Source: Zhongshania aliphaticivorans (lineage in GTDB: Bacteria > Pseudomonadota > Gammaproteobacteria > Pseudomonadales > Spongiibacteraceae). Taken from it: a stretch of DNA of 64,000 bases. Shown here one piece after another: positions 50,247 through 60,159 of this stretch (within the stretch, counting starts at the first letter, position 1; each line of letters begins with the position of its first letter). The stretch lies in assembly GCF_902705875.1 (NCBI RefSeq), contig NZ_CACSIK010000001.1:481558-545557 (forward strand). The letters run 5' to 3'. The notes below the pieces were generated by a model. It made no database searches. It was not told where the DNA came from and was given only the letters and a program-made list of their open reading frames with translations. The position numbers and the translations under genes were made by a program.

Positions 50247-50717
50247 TCACAAAATAGGGGTATAGGGGTTGTTGATATTCAGTGTTTTTAAAAGCGTAAT
50301 TTCCAGTGCTTCCATTTCTTCAGCGTCGGAATCTTCAATATGATCGTAGCCGAGCAGGTGGAGTGTACCGTGAATTACCATATGCGCCCAGTGGTCTAGG
50401 CAGGCTTTGTGTTGCTCAATGGCTTCACGTTCAACCACTTGCTTGCAAATAGCGAGATCACCCAGCAAAGGAAGTGCTAATTCGGCTGGAAGATCAGCTG
50501 GAAAAGACAGTACGTTGGTGGGGCCGTTTTTTTGCCGGTACTGTAGGTTTAGCGCCGCACTTTCGTCTTCGTCTATTAGGCGAATACTGAGTTCAGCTTC
50601 GTCGCGGTGACCCTGTAGGGCGGCGCTTGCCCACGTAATGAAATGATGTTGTGTTGGTAAATTATCGGTATTACAGGCAATTTGTACGTCCAGGTCGAGC
50701 TCGGTCGTCGAAGTCAT
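50247..50717 (-). CDS. ybeY: Endoribonuclease YbeY
   Basis: YbeY is a zinc-dependent RNase for 16S rRNA 3' maturation and ribosome quality control. The 156-residue protein carries the metal site [11 protein letters not shown] near the C-terminus and the [11 protein letters not shown] segment. The start overlaps the stop of the phoH-like gene by 4 bp. Confidence 0.96.
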   Translation of the reverse strand: MTSTTELDLDVQIACNTDNLPTQHHFITWASAALQGHRDEAELSIRLIDEDESAALNLQYRQKNGPTNVLSFPADLPAELALPLLGDLAICKQVVEREAIEQHKACLDHWAHMVIHGTLHLLGYDHIEDSDAEEMEALEITLLKTLNINNPYTPIL

Positions 50718-51700
50718 CGCTGTGGTCCGTTATCCGCATCAAATGCTGCATAGGCTTCGACAATACGCTGTACCAAGGGGTGGCGCACCACGTCCTTTGC
50801 GGCAAAGTGGGTCATGCTGATGCCTTCAATATCGCCAAGTACTTTCATAACGTGCACTAGGCCAGACGGGGTGCCGCGGGGCAAATCTATTTGGGTGGCG
50901 TCGCCGGTGATTACCGCTGTTGAGCCAAAGCCGATGCGGGTCAGGAACATTTTCATTTGTTCCCGCGTCGTGTTTTGCGCTTCATCCAGAATAATATAAG
51001 AGTCATTGAGGGTGCGGCCACGCATATAGGCCAGAGGGGCAATCTCAATAATATTGCGCTCAATTAATTTGGTGACGGTTTCAACACCTAGCATTTCGTA
51101 GAGTGCATCGTAAAGAGGGCGTAGATAGGGATCGATTTTTTGCGCTAAATCGCCCGGTAAAAAACCCAGTTTTTCACCGGCTTCTACTGCGGGCCTGACC
51201 AGCAGGATACGCTGAACTTGGTTAGAGATTAATGACTCCACGGCGCAGGCAACGGCAAGGTAAGTTTTACCAGTACCGGCGGGACCAATGCCAAAGTTAA
51301 TGTCGCAAGCTTGAATGGCTTTTACATAAAGCTGCTGATTTTTACCGCGGGGTTTGATGCTGGCTTTTTTGGTTTGAATGACGACGGGTGCATCGTCGCT
51401 GCTAACCGGCTGGCTAAGTTGCTCGATACCCGATTCCTGTAAATGAAGGTGAACGGTTTCGGTATTGAGGGAGGTGCCGTTTTTACTTTCATTGTAGAGG
51501 TGCTTGATTAATTGCACGGCATCGTCGACGGCACTGATCTGGCCGTTAATTTGAAACGTGTTGCCACGGGCTGCAATTCGAACACTGAGGCGCCGTTCGA
51601 TTAATTTTAGATTGGCGTCAAGGTGCCCGCACAAATCAGCCAATAAACGGCTATCGCAAGGGTCAAGAGTCAAAATGCGTTGTATATCTTGTGCAGTCAA
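50714..51700 (-). CDS. ybeZ: PhoH-like ATPase (YbeZ)
   Basis: This 328-residue P-loop protein has an N-terminal KH-like region ([20 protein letters not shown]), Walker [14 protein letters not shown] and Walker [13 protein letters not shown], with RGRTLND before it. It is probably an RNA helicase or RNase partner working with YbeY. The start appears to be TTG at 51700, preceded by GGTGA; no ATG is near. It follows miaB in the conserved order. Confidence 0.93.
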   Translation of the reverse strand: MTAQDIQRILTLDPCDSRLLADLCGHLDANLKLIERRLSVRIAARGNTFQINGQISAVDDAVQLIKHLYNESKNGTSLNTETVHLHLQESGIEQLSQPVSSDDAPVVIQTKKASIKPRGKNQQLYVKAIQACDINFGIGPAGTGKTYLAVACAVESLISNQVQRILLVRPAVEAGEKLGFLPGDLAQKIDPYLRPLYDALYEMLGVETVTKLIERNIIEIAPLAYMRGRTLNDSYIILDEAQNTTREQMKMFLTRIGFGSTAVITGDATQIDLPRGTPSGLVHVMKVLGDIEGISMTHFAAKDVVRHPLVQRIVEAYAAFDADNGPQR

Positions 51701-51776
51701 TGGTTCACCGAATGCCGCCGTGGCGGCGATAAATTAAGGTAGCTTTTTAAGGTTGCTTTATGTGTTGGCTGATAGA

Positions 51777-53168
51777 TTAAGTCAGTATTTGGCCGCGCAG
51801 CGAGTTAGCGTAGGCTTCTAGAATGTCTACATCGACAAACTGACCGATTACCGTTTGATCTAAACAGGGAAAGTTAACTACGCGATTGTTTTCTGTGCGG
51901 CCCTGCAGTTCACCGGGATCTTTGCGCGATACCCCGGTGACTAAGATACGTTGTTGGCTGCCGACCATTTGCCGACTAATTTGCGACGCATTTTGTAAAA
52001 TATGGTGCTGCAGAGTGGCAAGACGTTCTTTTTTGACGGCTTCTGGTGTGTCATCTGGCAGTTGTGCTGCCGGTGTACCGGGGCGAGCGCTATAGATGAA
52101 ACTGAATGAGTGGTCAAAGCCAATATCTTTTATCAGCTGCATGGTGTTATTAAAGTCATCATCGGTTTCGCCGGGGAAGCCAATAATAAAGTCTGACGAG
52201 AGGCTGATGTTGGGGCGAAGCGCTTTGAGCTTGGCGATTTTTGCACGGTACTCGTCGGCGGTATGGCCGCGTTTCATGGCAGCCAAAATACGATCACTTC
52301 CGTGCTGGACGGGGAGGTGCAGGTGATCGACAAGCTCTGGAACAGTGGCATATGCCTGGATTAAGGCATCGCTAAATTCTACCGGGTGTGACGTTGTGTA
52401 GCGAATACGCTCAATGCCGTCCACTTGGGCGACAAAGTGAATCAGCTCAGCAAAATCGACAATCTCGCCTTCGTGGTTTTCACCGCGATAGGCATTTACA
52501 TTTTGGCCGAGCAGGTTGACTTCACGTACGCCCTTGGCGGCAAGTTGGGCAACCTCGGTGATAACGTCATCAAAGGGGCGGCTAACTTCTTCGCCTCGGG
52601 TGTAGGGCACCACGCAGAAAGTGCAATATTTTGAGCAGCCTTCCATGATTGAGACAAAGGCACTGGGGCCGTCGACACTGGGTTCTGGCAGCGAGTCAAA
52701 TTTTTCAATTTCTGGAAAGGTCACATCCACAACAATAGGACCGTCAAGCTTTTTGGCGTTAAGCATGTCGGGTACGCGGTGTAGAGTTTGTGGCCCAAAT
52801 ATCAAATCTACAAACGGGGCGCGCTTGCCAATGTCGCTGCCTTCTTGGCTGGCAACACAGCCGCCTACGCCAATTTTGAGGTTGGGGTTTTTGTCTTTTA
52901 GTTTTTTCCAGCGACCAAGTTGATGAAAGACTTTCTCTTGAGCCTTTTCTCTAATGGAGCAGGTGTTTAGCAGGAGGACGTCAGCTTCATTGGGATCGTC
53001 GGTACGCTCAAGACCGTGGCTTACGCCGAGTAAGTCCTGAATGCGCGAAGAATCGTATTCATTCATCTGGCAGCCGTGGGTTTTGATAAACAGCTTTTTT
53101 GGTTTATCTATGGCGGTCGCCGTCACGGTATCAGGTGAGGTGTTATTTGATGAAAGTTCTTCAGGCAT
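51777..53168 (-). CDS. miaB: tRNA-2-methylthio-N6-dimethylallyladenosine synthase
   Basis: MiaB is a radical-SAM enzyme that thiomethylates i6A37 of tRNA. The N-terminal cluster cysteines are in [20 protein letters not shown] and GGCVASQ; the radical-SAM motif is [15 protein letters not shown]. The C-terminal TRAM domain follows. ATG 53168 gives MPEELSS; a TTG at 53177 is possible. Length is 463 residues. Confidence 0.96.
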   Translation of the reverse strand: MPEELSSNNTSPDTVTATAIDKPKKLFIKTHGCQMNEYDSSRIQDLLGVSHGLERTDDPNEADVLLLNTCSIREKAQEKVFHQLGRWKKLKDKNPNLKIGVGGCVASQEGSDIGKRAPFVDLIFGPQTLHRVPDMLNAKKLDGPIVVDVTFPEIEKFDSLPEPSVDGPSAFVSIMEGCSKYCTFCVVPYTRGEEVSRPFDDVITEVAQLAAKGVREVNLLGQNVNAYRGENHEGEIVDFAELIHFVAQVDGIERIRYTTSHPVEFSDALIQAYATVPELVDHLHLPVQHGSDRILAAMKRGHTADEYRAKIAKLKALRPNISLSSDFIIGFPGETDDDFNNTMQLIKDIGFDHSFSFIYSARPGTPAAQLPDDTPEAVKKERLATLQHHILQNASQISRQMVGSQQRILVTGVSRKDPGELQGRTENNRVVNFPCLDQTVIGQFVDVDILEAYANSLRGQILT

Positions 53169-53345
53169 AAGGCGCAAACAGGCTGCAATAAAATTGGGCA
53201 GGCATTATAGCTAAAATGCAGTCTAAAACCCAGAAATACGGTGGATATGGCAAAATTATGGTATCATCCGCGGCCCGGTTTTCCGGTGTATTTCAATCTG
53301 AAACGAGACGTTTCAAAGCAGTATCTTAGAGATAATGGAAAGACT

Positions 53346-53690
53346 ATGGCCCAAGCTCCTATTTATAAAGTCATTTTTCACAACAATAGCAAAGTGTATG
53401 AGCTTTATGCGCGTGCTATTTATCAGAGCGATATGTACGGGTTTATAGAAATAGAAGAGTTCGTATTTGGTGAGCAGAGCCAGATTGTGGTAAACCCGGG
53501 CGAAGAAAAACTCAAAAATGAATTTAGCGGTGTAACCCGTAGTTACATTCCTATGCACTCCATAGTGCGTATCGATGAAGTGGAAAAAGAAGGTACGGGT
53601 AAAATAGTCGACTCAGATGGCGCGAGTAATGTGCGTCATTTTCCTAGCGCGCCGGGACGTCCCATTACTCGTACACCTGATAGCGAGTAA
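53346..53690 (+). CDS. DUF1820 family protein
   Basis: This 114-residue cytoplasmic protein begins MAQAPIYKVIFHNNSKVYEL and contains SDMYGFIEIEEFVFGE and RSYIPMHSIVRIDEVEKEG, which identify DUF1820. The frame is open from 53241, but ATG 53346 matches the family start and has GGAAAG upstream. Function is unknown. It is divergent from miaB. Confidence 0.88.
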   Translation: MAQAPIYKVIFHNNSKVYELYARAIYQSDMYGFIEIEEFVFGEQSQIVVNPGEEKLKNEFSGVTRSYIPMHSIVRIDEVEKEGTGKIVDSDGASNVRHFPSAPGRPITRTPDSE

Positions 53691-53794
53691 ACCGCTGTTA
53701 CCCTGTGGGTTGGGGCTGGAGCTGGGGCTGGGCAGAGCGATGTCGATTCGCGTTGTAAAGTAAATTGAATCTTCTGCCCTTCTACGTTGATTAG

Positions 53795-54742
53795 CTATAA
53801 TGACCAGCTTAGTGATGTTTTCTGTTCAGAGAGCGTCCAAAGCTTGGCGGCCATTTCTTGATCTAATGCGCACTCATCTAGCGGGCATTCGCCGACGGGG
53901 CCTACCATTTGGGCCCTTTTTGTGGGGCCGTAGAGTTTTTTGGGTTCCACTGTTTTTTCCGTCGCGCACATAACTTCTGGCCAGGAGCCTTTTTCTGCCG
54001 ATTGTGCGACAACACGGGACAGTATTGACCATGCAATCTTATTGAATCGGCTGGCTGTATCTTTAAGTAAATTGGTACGTGAGGCGCCGGGATGGCAGAC
54101 CTGTATAGTCACTTTCTTACCCGCAGCGAGTACTCGGCGCTGTAGTTCATAGGCGAATATCATTTGTGCCAATTTGCTTTGAGCGTAGGCATTCCAAGCT
54201 GTGTAGTGTTGAGTGAAGTTGAGGTCGTCGAATTGGATTTTCTTTTTCCCCATTTTATAGGCGTTGCTACCAACAACCACGATTTGGCCCTCTGATTCGT
54301 CGATCCGCTCAAACAGTAATCCACTCAGAAGAAAATGACCAAAATGGTTTACGCCGAGCTGGCTTTCAAAGCCGTCTACGGTGATCTCTTGTTTAGCTAC
54401 CTGTGCAATGGCGGCATTGCAGATGAGCGCGTCGATGCGAGGGGTTGTTGCAAGGATTTGTTCTGCCGCATTCCTTACCGAGTCCAGCACACCAAGATCC
54501 ATGGGTACGAAAGTGATGGTGGCGTGGTGGCCAAATTCCTGCTTCAGGTTTGCAATGGCCGCCTTTGATTTATCGGCGTTGCGGTTCAACATCAATACTT
54601 GTGCACCCTTTGAGAGAAGTATTCGGGTGGCTTCAAATCCGGCGCCGCTGTTGGCACCGGTGATAATATACGTTTTACCTTCTAAAGAGCCGAGTCGTTC
54701 TGGTGTCCAGCCTTTTTGTCCAAACTGGTTTTTTCTGGTCAT
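53795..54742 (-). CDS. Short-chain dehydrogenase/reductase
   Basis: This 315-residue NAD(P)-dependent enzyme has TYIITGANSGAGFEATRIL at the cofactor site, NAAIAQV, and the catalytic Tyr-x3-Lys in YAQSKLAQMIF with Ser in VVGSNAYK. It resembles retinol-dehydrogenase-like SDRs (DLGVLDSVRNAAEQIL, HPGASRTNL). An AraC gene is divergent from it, a typical pairing of regulator and target. The substrate is not known. Confidence 0.9.
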   Translation of the reverse strand: MTRKNQFGQKGWTPERLGSLEGKTYIITGANSGAGFEATRILLSKGAQVLMLNRNADKSKAAIANLKQEFGHHATITFVPMDLGVLDSVRNAAEQILATTPRIDALICNAAIAQVAKQEITVDGFESQLGVNHFGHFLLSGLLFERIDESEGQIVVVGSNAYKMGKKKIQFDDLNFTQHYTAWNAYAQSKLAQMIFAYELQRRVLAAGKKVTIQVCHPGASRTNLLKDTASRFNKIAWSILSRVVAQSAEKGSWPEVMCATEKTVEPKKLYGPTKRAQMVGPVGECPLDECALDQEMAAKLWTLSEQKTSLSWSL

Positions 54743-54930
54743 TGTTTACGCTCCTTGGTGTGCGCTTGGAAAAGACGGTATTGAGTTTTGTATTACTACC
54801 CACGGCCGTTCAGTTTTGCTGAGAAAACTATAGCTCTCGTTTGTATGTATAAATAGGCTGATTAATCGCTATTTAATGCCTATTTGTATCGTTTGTAGAG
54901 GTAGGTGGTTTTTAATGTTATTTTGTCCCC

Positions 54931-55824
54931 ATGAGTAAACAGCGTATAAAACAGCTTATAGACGAGCGGCTTAGCAACGACGGCACGGTGGAGACTGGGG
55001 TCAAGGGGGTGCAATTATTTCGCGTTAGTGAGCCGACTCGTTGTGCACCCGCGGTGTACGAGCCCACAGTAGTAGCCATTGTTAACGGAGCCAAGGAAGC
55101 AATATTGGATGGTAAAAAATATGTGTATGACGGCAGTCAATACATGTGTTGCGCTATGTCGATGCCGGTTGAGGCGGGAACGCCCACGGCCTCTCCTGAC
55201 AATCCTCTACTCGGGGTTTATATCTCGTTAGACACAAGAGTAATGACTGAGTTAGCCATTGAAATGGAAAGTGCCGCTGGCGCCATTCGAAAGCCCAGAG
55301 GTGGTGCGCTTCCAGAGGGGTTAACTTTTGCTAATTGGGATGATACTTTTTCTGATGCCTTGTTGCGGCTATTGTTGGTGACCGGTAACCCTGTTGATGC
55401 TGCAGTACTTGGAAACAGTCGGCTTAGAGAAGTGTATTACGCTATTTTGAAAGGCGATGCTGGGGATTCTGCAAGGCGTGCATTCGGAGTGGGTAATGAA
55501 ATTGCACGGGCAATTGAGTATGTATCTTCTCGCTTAGATGAGTCGGTGACTATCGATGCACTGGCTGCCCAAGTGGGAATGAGCAGAGCTGTTTTTCATC
55601 GGAAATTTAAGCAGGCAACCACCTTGTCGCCCATCCAGTTTGTGAAGGCTATGCGTTTAAACACCGCTGCAATGAAAATTGCTCAGGGAATGAATGTAAA
55701 TGAAGCCGCAATGAGGGTGGGCTACGTGAGCTCATCTCAGTTTAGTCGAGAATTCAAACGCACTTATGGACAGTCCCCTAGGCAGTGGAGTTACAGCAAA
55801 CAAGAATTTATGGGTGCGCAGTGA
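54931..55824 (+). CDS. AraC-family transcriptional regulator
   Basis: This 297-residue regulator has an N-terminal AraC_N domain (VKGVQLFRVSEPT, PTVVAIVNGAKEAILDGKKY, LLGVYISLDTRVMTEL). Two helix-turn-helix motifs follow (TIDALAAQVGMSRAVFHRKF and NEAAMRVGYVSSSQFSREF). AraC_N regulators frequently flank and control SDR or reductase genes, which fits the divergent SDR gene upstream. Confidence 0.93.
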   Translation: MSKQRIKQLIDERLSNDGTVETGVKGVQLFRVSEPTRCAPAVYEPTVVAIVNGAKEAILDGKKYVYDGSQYMCCAMSMPVEAGTPTASPDNPLLGVYISLDTRVMTELAIEMESAAGAIRKPRGGALPEGLTFANWDDTFSDALLRLLLVTGNPVDAAVLGNSRLREVYYAILKGDAGDSARRAFGVGNEIARAIEYVSSRLDESVTIDALAAQVGMSRAVFHRKFKQATTLSPIQFVKAMRLNTAAMKIAQGMNVNEAAMRVGYVSSSQFSREFKRTYGQSPRQWSYSKQEFMGAQ

Positions 55825-55834
55825 CCACTGTTGA

Positions 55835-56053
55835 GTGCTTGCCGATAAACAACTCGCAAGCTGGAAGTATAAACCACTCCTGGCGTTCAATTTTGTTGCA
55901 GCAAGTAACAAGGGTGCAGTTCGTCTGTGGAATAAGTTAGGTTTTGAAACGGTTGGCCGGCTGCCCAATGCCTTTTATCACCCTACAAAAAACTACGTAG
56001 ATGCTTTGGTGATGTATGAGTGGCTACAAGCTTGGTGCTGTGATTTTAATTGA
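55835..56053 (+). pseudogene. Remnant of a GNAT acetyltransferase gene (C-terminal part only)
   Basis: About 70 codons remain. FVAASNKGAVRLWNKLGFE, then VGRLPNAFYHPTKNYVDALV and MYEWL, match the last 50 residues of GNAT N-acetyltransferases, including the acetyl-CoA-facing N-x-x-A-x-x-L-W-x-x-L-G-F segment. The frame hits a stop at 55832-55834, just after the AraC gene, so motif A and the N-terminal half are missing. There is no ribosome site of note. It looks like a deletion remnant, not a working gene. Confidence 0.72.
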
Positions 56054-56070
56054 TGAGATTAATCAGAAAT

Positions 56071-56102
56071 AATCAGCCCCAGAGGAAATACTGGGGCTGA
56101 TT
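56071..56102. terminator. Hairpin between convergent genes
   Basis: AATCAGCCCCAG (56071-56082) pairs without mismatch with CTGGGGCTGATT (56091-56102) across 8 bases. It is followed by AGGGTTTT on the plus strand. It lies between the GNAT remnant and the convergent aminotransferase gene and can serve as a two-way terminator. Confidence 0.7.
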
Positions 56103-56138
56103 AGGGTTTTGATAAAGACTAAACGCTAGAGTTTACGG

Positions 56139-57425
56139 CTACCCAATGCGCTGCCTTACAGAGGCCAGTTTTACGCAGGTGACAAATACCGCCATGGCGC
56201 GGTCAATTTCATCAAGGCTGGGAACACTGGGCGCAATCCGAATATTGCTATTGGCAGGGTCTTTACCGTAAGGGAAGGTGGCTCCAGCAGGCGTCAGTTT
56301 TACGCCAGCTTCGGCGGCCAGTTTAACAACGTCTTTAGCCAGGCCCGGCAAGGTGTCGAAAGACACAAAGTAACCGCCTTGTGGCTCGGTCCAGCTGGCC
56401 ATGCCGGTATCGCCTAATCCTTCGCGAAGGTGTTTAAGCACAATATCAAATCGTGGTTTGAGTACCGCGGCATGTTGACGCATATGTTCTGCGATGCCGT
56501 CGGCGTCTTTCAGTAAGCGCACATGGCGTAGTTGATTGATTTTGTCTGGGCCTATTTGAGACATGCCTAGGTGATGAGTAAAGGCTTTTAGATTGGCTTT
56601 TGACATGCCTGCGAATGATACTCCAGCACCTGCGTAAGTGATTTTTGACGTAGAGCCAAATAAATAAACGCTGTCTTCTGTGCCATGTTTACGGCAGCTA
56701 TCCATCAAGCTGGCAAGTTTTGGCGCGTCTTCATTTAAGCTGTGAACTGCGTAGGCGTTGTCCCAAAATACTCGGAAGTTACTGCTGGCAATCTTGCCAA
56801 GCTGAGCGATTCGGTCAACAACCTCATCTGAATACACTGTGCCAGTAGGGTTGCTGAAGCGGGGTACACACCAAATGCCCTTGATTGAGCTGTCGTTTTT
56901 GATTAGCTGTTCTACCGCATCCATGTCTGGGCCGTTGTCATTTAGGTCAACGGTGACCAGTTCAATACCTAAATGTTCGCAGACGCTAAAATGGCGATCG
57001 TAGCCAGGAACCGGAGCAAGAAATTTAACGGTGCCGCCTTCGCTGCTCCAGCTATCGGCGAGTTCACCAAAGCCTTGGTGCAAACTAAATTGCGCAGCCA
57101 TATACATTAGCGTAAGGCTGCTATTGCCGCCGATAAGTGTTTCGTCAGGGTTCACGTCAAGCACTTCGGCAAATAAGCGTTTGCATTCTGGGATGCCGTC
57201 TAAGCCACCGTAATTGCGTAGATCGGTGTTGCTTTCGTTGCTTAGGTCATCGCCTAAAATTTGATTAATACTGTCTGACAGCGACAGTTGTTCTGCGCTG
57301 GGTTTACCGCGTGTTAGGTCAAGATTTAAACCGGACGCTTTATACGCTTGATATTCTTGGCTCAGAGAGGTTTCCCAGTCGCGCAGTTGTTCTGTAGTTG
57401 CTTTTTCAAGTTGCAAAGTCATCAC
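56139..57425 (-). CDS. Aspartate aminotransferase-like PLP enzyme, type Ic
   Basis: This 428-residue PLP-dependent aminotransferase belongs to the MocR-related type Ic group. NLDLTRGKPSAEQLSLS is close to the group's N-terminal signature. GGNSSLTLMYMAA, CVPRFSNPTG, DNAYAVHSL and FGSTSKITYAGAGVSF (the PLP Lys) follow, with the C-terminal Arg in NSNIRIAPSVP. Some members act on aspartate; substrate range here is not certain. It is a single-gene unit. Confidence 0.87.
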   Translation of the reverse strand: MMTLQLEKATTEQLRDWETSLSQEYQAYKASGLNLDLTRGKPSAEQLSLSDSINQILGDDLSNESNTDLRNYGGLDGIPECKRLFAEVLDVNPDETLIGGNSSLTLMYMAAQFSLHQGFGELADSWSSEGGTVKFLAPVPGYDRHFSVCEHLGIELVTVDLNDNGPDMDAVEQLIKNDSSIKGIWCVPRFSNPTGTVYSDEVVDRIAQLGKIASSNFRVFWDNAYAVHSLNEDAPKLASLMDSCRKHGTEDSVYLFGSTSKITYAGAGVSFAGMSKANLKAFTHHLGMSQIGPDKINQLRHVRLLKDADGIAEHMRQHAAVLKPRFDIVLKHLREGLGDTGMASWTEPQGGYFVSFDTLPGLAKDVVKLAAEAGVKLTPAGATFPYGKDPANSNIRIAPSVPSLDEIDRAMAVFVTCVKLASVRQRIG

Positions 57426-57566
57426 CTTTAATGCGTGATCGCTATATTAAGCGATTGAACATTTAGAAATTGGGACGCGTTTGATCGTGACGTCCAAACA
57501 TGCGGGCGGAAAATTATAGCGGTTTTTTATTGGTATCAACAGCCGCAAGGGGGGATTTCCCTAGTG

Positions 57567-59060
57567 TTAATGGCCGATGTCGGGTCTGGTGATGCTCGCG
57601 CTGCGGCCAGATGCAATTAAGCGTAATTGATGCAATTCTTCAATTAAGGACTGAGTTGCATGGTAGCCATAATTTATGCGCTGTAAGCCGTCACTTAGTT
57701 CAGTTTCAATATCTTTGCTCATGGCTTTAGCGCGGCGGAGCTCTGACCAGTCTGAATGGGGCTGGATATACCAGAGAACATCGTCAATGAGTTGGAGGCT
57801 TCTGCGCAGCGGCGCGCTATTGCTGCCGTGACGTAGCCAATGATAGAGAATAACCGTTGTCATAGGACCATAGAGCATGTTGTCGATACTCACTGGTAGG
57901 TCAATGTGCTTGGTCTTTTTGTCCAGCATGTCGTGAACTTTTCTACGCAGGCGAGTCAGGCGTTTTTGGCCGACTTCGGCATTCAGGCTGCGTTTGTCGT
58001 TGAGTTTAATGCTTTGTAGTAGGTGTTGGCAGCATGCGTCTATTTGTTCGCGGGCATGGGTAAATTGAATGGCTTCTATACTGCTGTCGTTAAATTTACG
58101 GCTGATAGTTTTAAGTTCCGCTTCAAACTGTTGGCGTTGAGCGGGTTGCGCATCATCCCACTGGTGCAGAGTGTTTATGATTTGACTACAGGCCTGTCTG
58201 GCGGGATGGAGAGGGTGCGTAAACGCGCTACGGTCTTTTAGTGCGAGTGTGCTGACGCAGGTTTGTAAGGTGTTCAGTGATGCGAGTATGCCAGAAGATA
58301 ATCTGCGTCGTGTGGGTAGGGGCTGGAATACACTGGCGGCGATGCTGAGTAAATCACTGTCGCTGGGTTCTAGCAGTGCTGGATTGAGCTTGGTGTTATG
58401 GTGAGCGTTAAGCTTAAGCAGGCGTTGTAGACGGGTTTCGCTCAGGGCGCGCTCTTGGGTAGATAGGTTTTTTTTAGCCAACTGTTGTTTGGTGTGGTCT
58501 ATCCATGCCTCAACATTATGAGCTTGGTTTTGGCTGGGTAAGGCATCGAGTAGATCTTGGTAAAGTTTACTTAATTCTTGAATTAATAAGCCTTGGAACA
58601 TGGTGAGTGCGTGATGGCGATGGGTATTTGCTAGTTTTAATGGCGTTAGAATGTGTTGAAATCCGGCGAGAACGCTTATGGGGGCGATAGCACGGCAAAA
58701 ATAGCGCATCAGTAGCTTTTCGTTTTCATACTCCGTGGCGGCTAGTTTTTCTAGCTGTTGTGAGAGTCTATCTAGAGTGGGGTGGCTGCCAGGCTCATAG
58801 GCGCGTTTGGTGTCGAAGGCACTGTTGATATGGTTGGCAAATAAGCGGAAGGCTTCATCTTTGCCTTGCTTGACGGCATTTTTTTGTGCAGATAAGGCTT
58901 TTTGTACAGAGGATTCGGTGGCGGTTAGTGAGCGGCGGTGAAAATTGTCTTCTAGTCGCTCAAAAAAACGATACAGGTGCTCGCCAAGCCACAGTCTTGA
59001 CTGTGTTTTGAGGCGTTCCGTTAGAAGTCCTGTTCCGGTTTGTAGCATGACCCGATCCAT
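57567..59060 (-). CDS. DUF1631-like protein
   Basis: This 497-residue, mostly helical, cytoplasmic protein without signal peptide or membrane segment carries in its last 120 residues the DUF1631 pattern (MLYGPMTTVILYHWLRHGSN, LQLIDDVLWYIQPHSDW, ELSDGLQRINYG). It also has helical segments with LMRYFCRAIAPISVLAG. DUF1631 proteins are found in many gammaproteobacteria near cell-surface and c-di-GMP genes; no such gene is adjacent here. Function unknown. Confidence 0.72.
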   Translation of the reverse strand: MDRVMLQTGTGLLTERLKTQSRLWLGEHLYRFFERLEDNFHRRSLTATESSVQKALSAQKNAVKQGKDEAFRLFANHINSAFDTKRAYEPGSHPTLDRLSQQLEKLAATEYENEKLLMRYFCRAIAPISVLAGFQHILTPLKLANTHRHHALTMFQGLLIQELSKLYQDLLDALPSQNQAHNVEAWIDHTKQQLAKKNLSTQERALSETRLQRLLKLNAHHNTKLNPALLEPSDSDLLSIAASVFQPLPTRRRLSSGILASLNTLQTCVSTLALKDRSAFTHPLHPARQACSQIINTLHQWDDAQPAQRQQFEAELKTISRKFNDSSIEAIQFTHAREQIDACCQHLLQSIKLNDKRSLNAEVGQKRLTRLRRKVHDMLDKKTKHIDLPVSIDNMLYGPMTTVILYHWLRHGSNSAPLRRSLQLIDDVLWYIQPHSDWSELRRAKAMSKDIETELSDGLQRINYGYHATQSLIEELHQLRLIASGRSASITRPDIGH

Positions 59061-59187
59061 TGCGCATTATTTGGATATTATCTGTGCGCTTTCATACCTA
59101 CTATAGTGTTTCGCCAACATAGCATAAAAACACATTTTGTGCGTTTTTCATTATGTTGAGGGGGCAAATTTCATGCCTATCTGTTAG

Positions 59188-60159
59188 TTATGGTTTTTCG
59201 GCAACGAAGGTTGCACGGCGCGGTGCAGGGTAACCCTCAATGGTGAGATTGGGATTGTCTGGGTCTAAAAATTGAGCTAATGAATGAAATGTCATCCACT
59301 CAGTGCTGCGTTGTTCGTCGGTAGATGTTTGGCTAACATCGATAAGTCTTGGGGATTTGAAGCCGGCTTTTTTTAACCAAGCCTCTAGTGTTGCCGTGCT
59401 TGGAATAAACCAGACATTGCCCATTTTGCTATAGCGGCCCTCGGGTACTAAAACTTCGCCGGGTCCACCCTCTATCACTAAGGTTTCTAATACCAGTTGC
59501 CCGCCTTTGCGAAGGCTGTCGCGCAATGCAATCAGGTGGTCGAAGGGGGAGCGTCGATGGTAGAGAATGCCCATTGAAAAGGTTGTATCGAAGGCCTCTA
59601 ATTTTTCCGGAAGATGTTCAATACCCATGGGTAATACCGCGACCTTGTCGTCTTGTAGGTATTTTTGGAGTGCAAAGTATTGCATCACAAAAAGTGGCGT
59701 TGGGTCGATGCCGATCACTAAATCTGCACCGGCACCGCGCATGCGCCAGCAATGATAGCCACTACCGCAGCCAACATCTAAAACGGTGCGGCCTTCAAGG
59801 GGGCTTATTGCCTCTTTCAGACGATCCCATTTCCAGTCAGAGCGCCACTCGGTATCAATGTGTACGCCAAATAATTCGTAAGGCCCTTTACGCCAAGGGT
59901 GCAGGCCTTTCAATGCTTGGTGCAATTGTTGGCGCTGGCTGTCGCTTATATCGGCACTCACGCCCACTCGTGATGAATCCAATGTTATATCACTGGGGGT
60001 GAGCTCTGGCAGTTTACTTAGGGCGTCTTTCCAGCGAGGTAAGTCTCCATAGCGTGACTCATCTAAGCCCTTGGCGATTTGTTGGGGAAGTTCTAAGCGC
60101 CAGTCTGCTAATGCGGGGTGGGCGCTGAGGTGGTTTAAAAAGGCGTGGTAGTCGATCAT
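59188..60159 (-). CDS. cmoB: tRNA U34 carboxymethyltransferase
   Basis: CmoB uses carboxy-SAM to make 5-oxyacetyluridine at tRNA wobble position 34. The 323-residue protein has RKGPYELFGVHIDTEWRSDWKW, the SAM-fold VLDVGCGSGYHCWRM, IGIDPTPLF, GILYHRRSPFDHL and NVWFIPS, all CmoB hallmarks. Start overlaps cmoA by 4 bp. Confidence 0.96.
   Translation of the reverse strand: MIDYHAFLNHLSAHPALADWRLELPQQIAKGLDESRYGDLPRWKDALSKLPELTPSDITLDSSRVGVSADISDSQRQQLHQALKGLHPWRKGPYELFGVHIDTEWRSDWKWDRLKEAISPLEGRTVLDVGCGSGYHCWRMRGAGADLVIGIDPTPLFVMQYFALQKYLQDDKVAVLPMGIEHLPEKLEAFDTTFSMGILYHRRSPFDHLIALRDSLRKGGQLVLETLVIEGGPGEVLVPEGRYSKMGNVWFIPSTATLEAWLKKAGFKSPRLIDVSQTSTDEQRSTEWMTFHSLAQFLDPDNPNLTIEGYPAPRRATFVAEKP

Noticed and set aside
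53700..53732. GGGGCTGG-type tandem repeats after the DUF1820 gene
   Set aside because: Only two or three imperfect units of low complexity, with no sign of a defined element.
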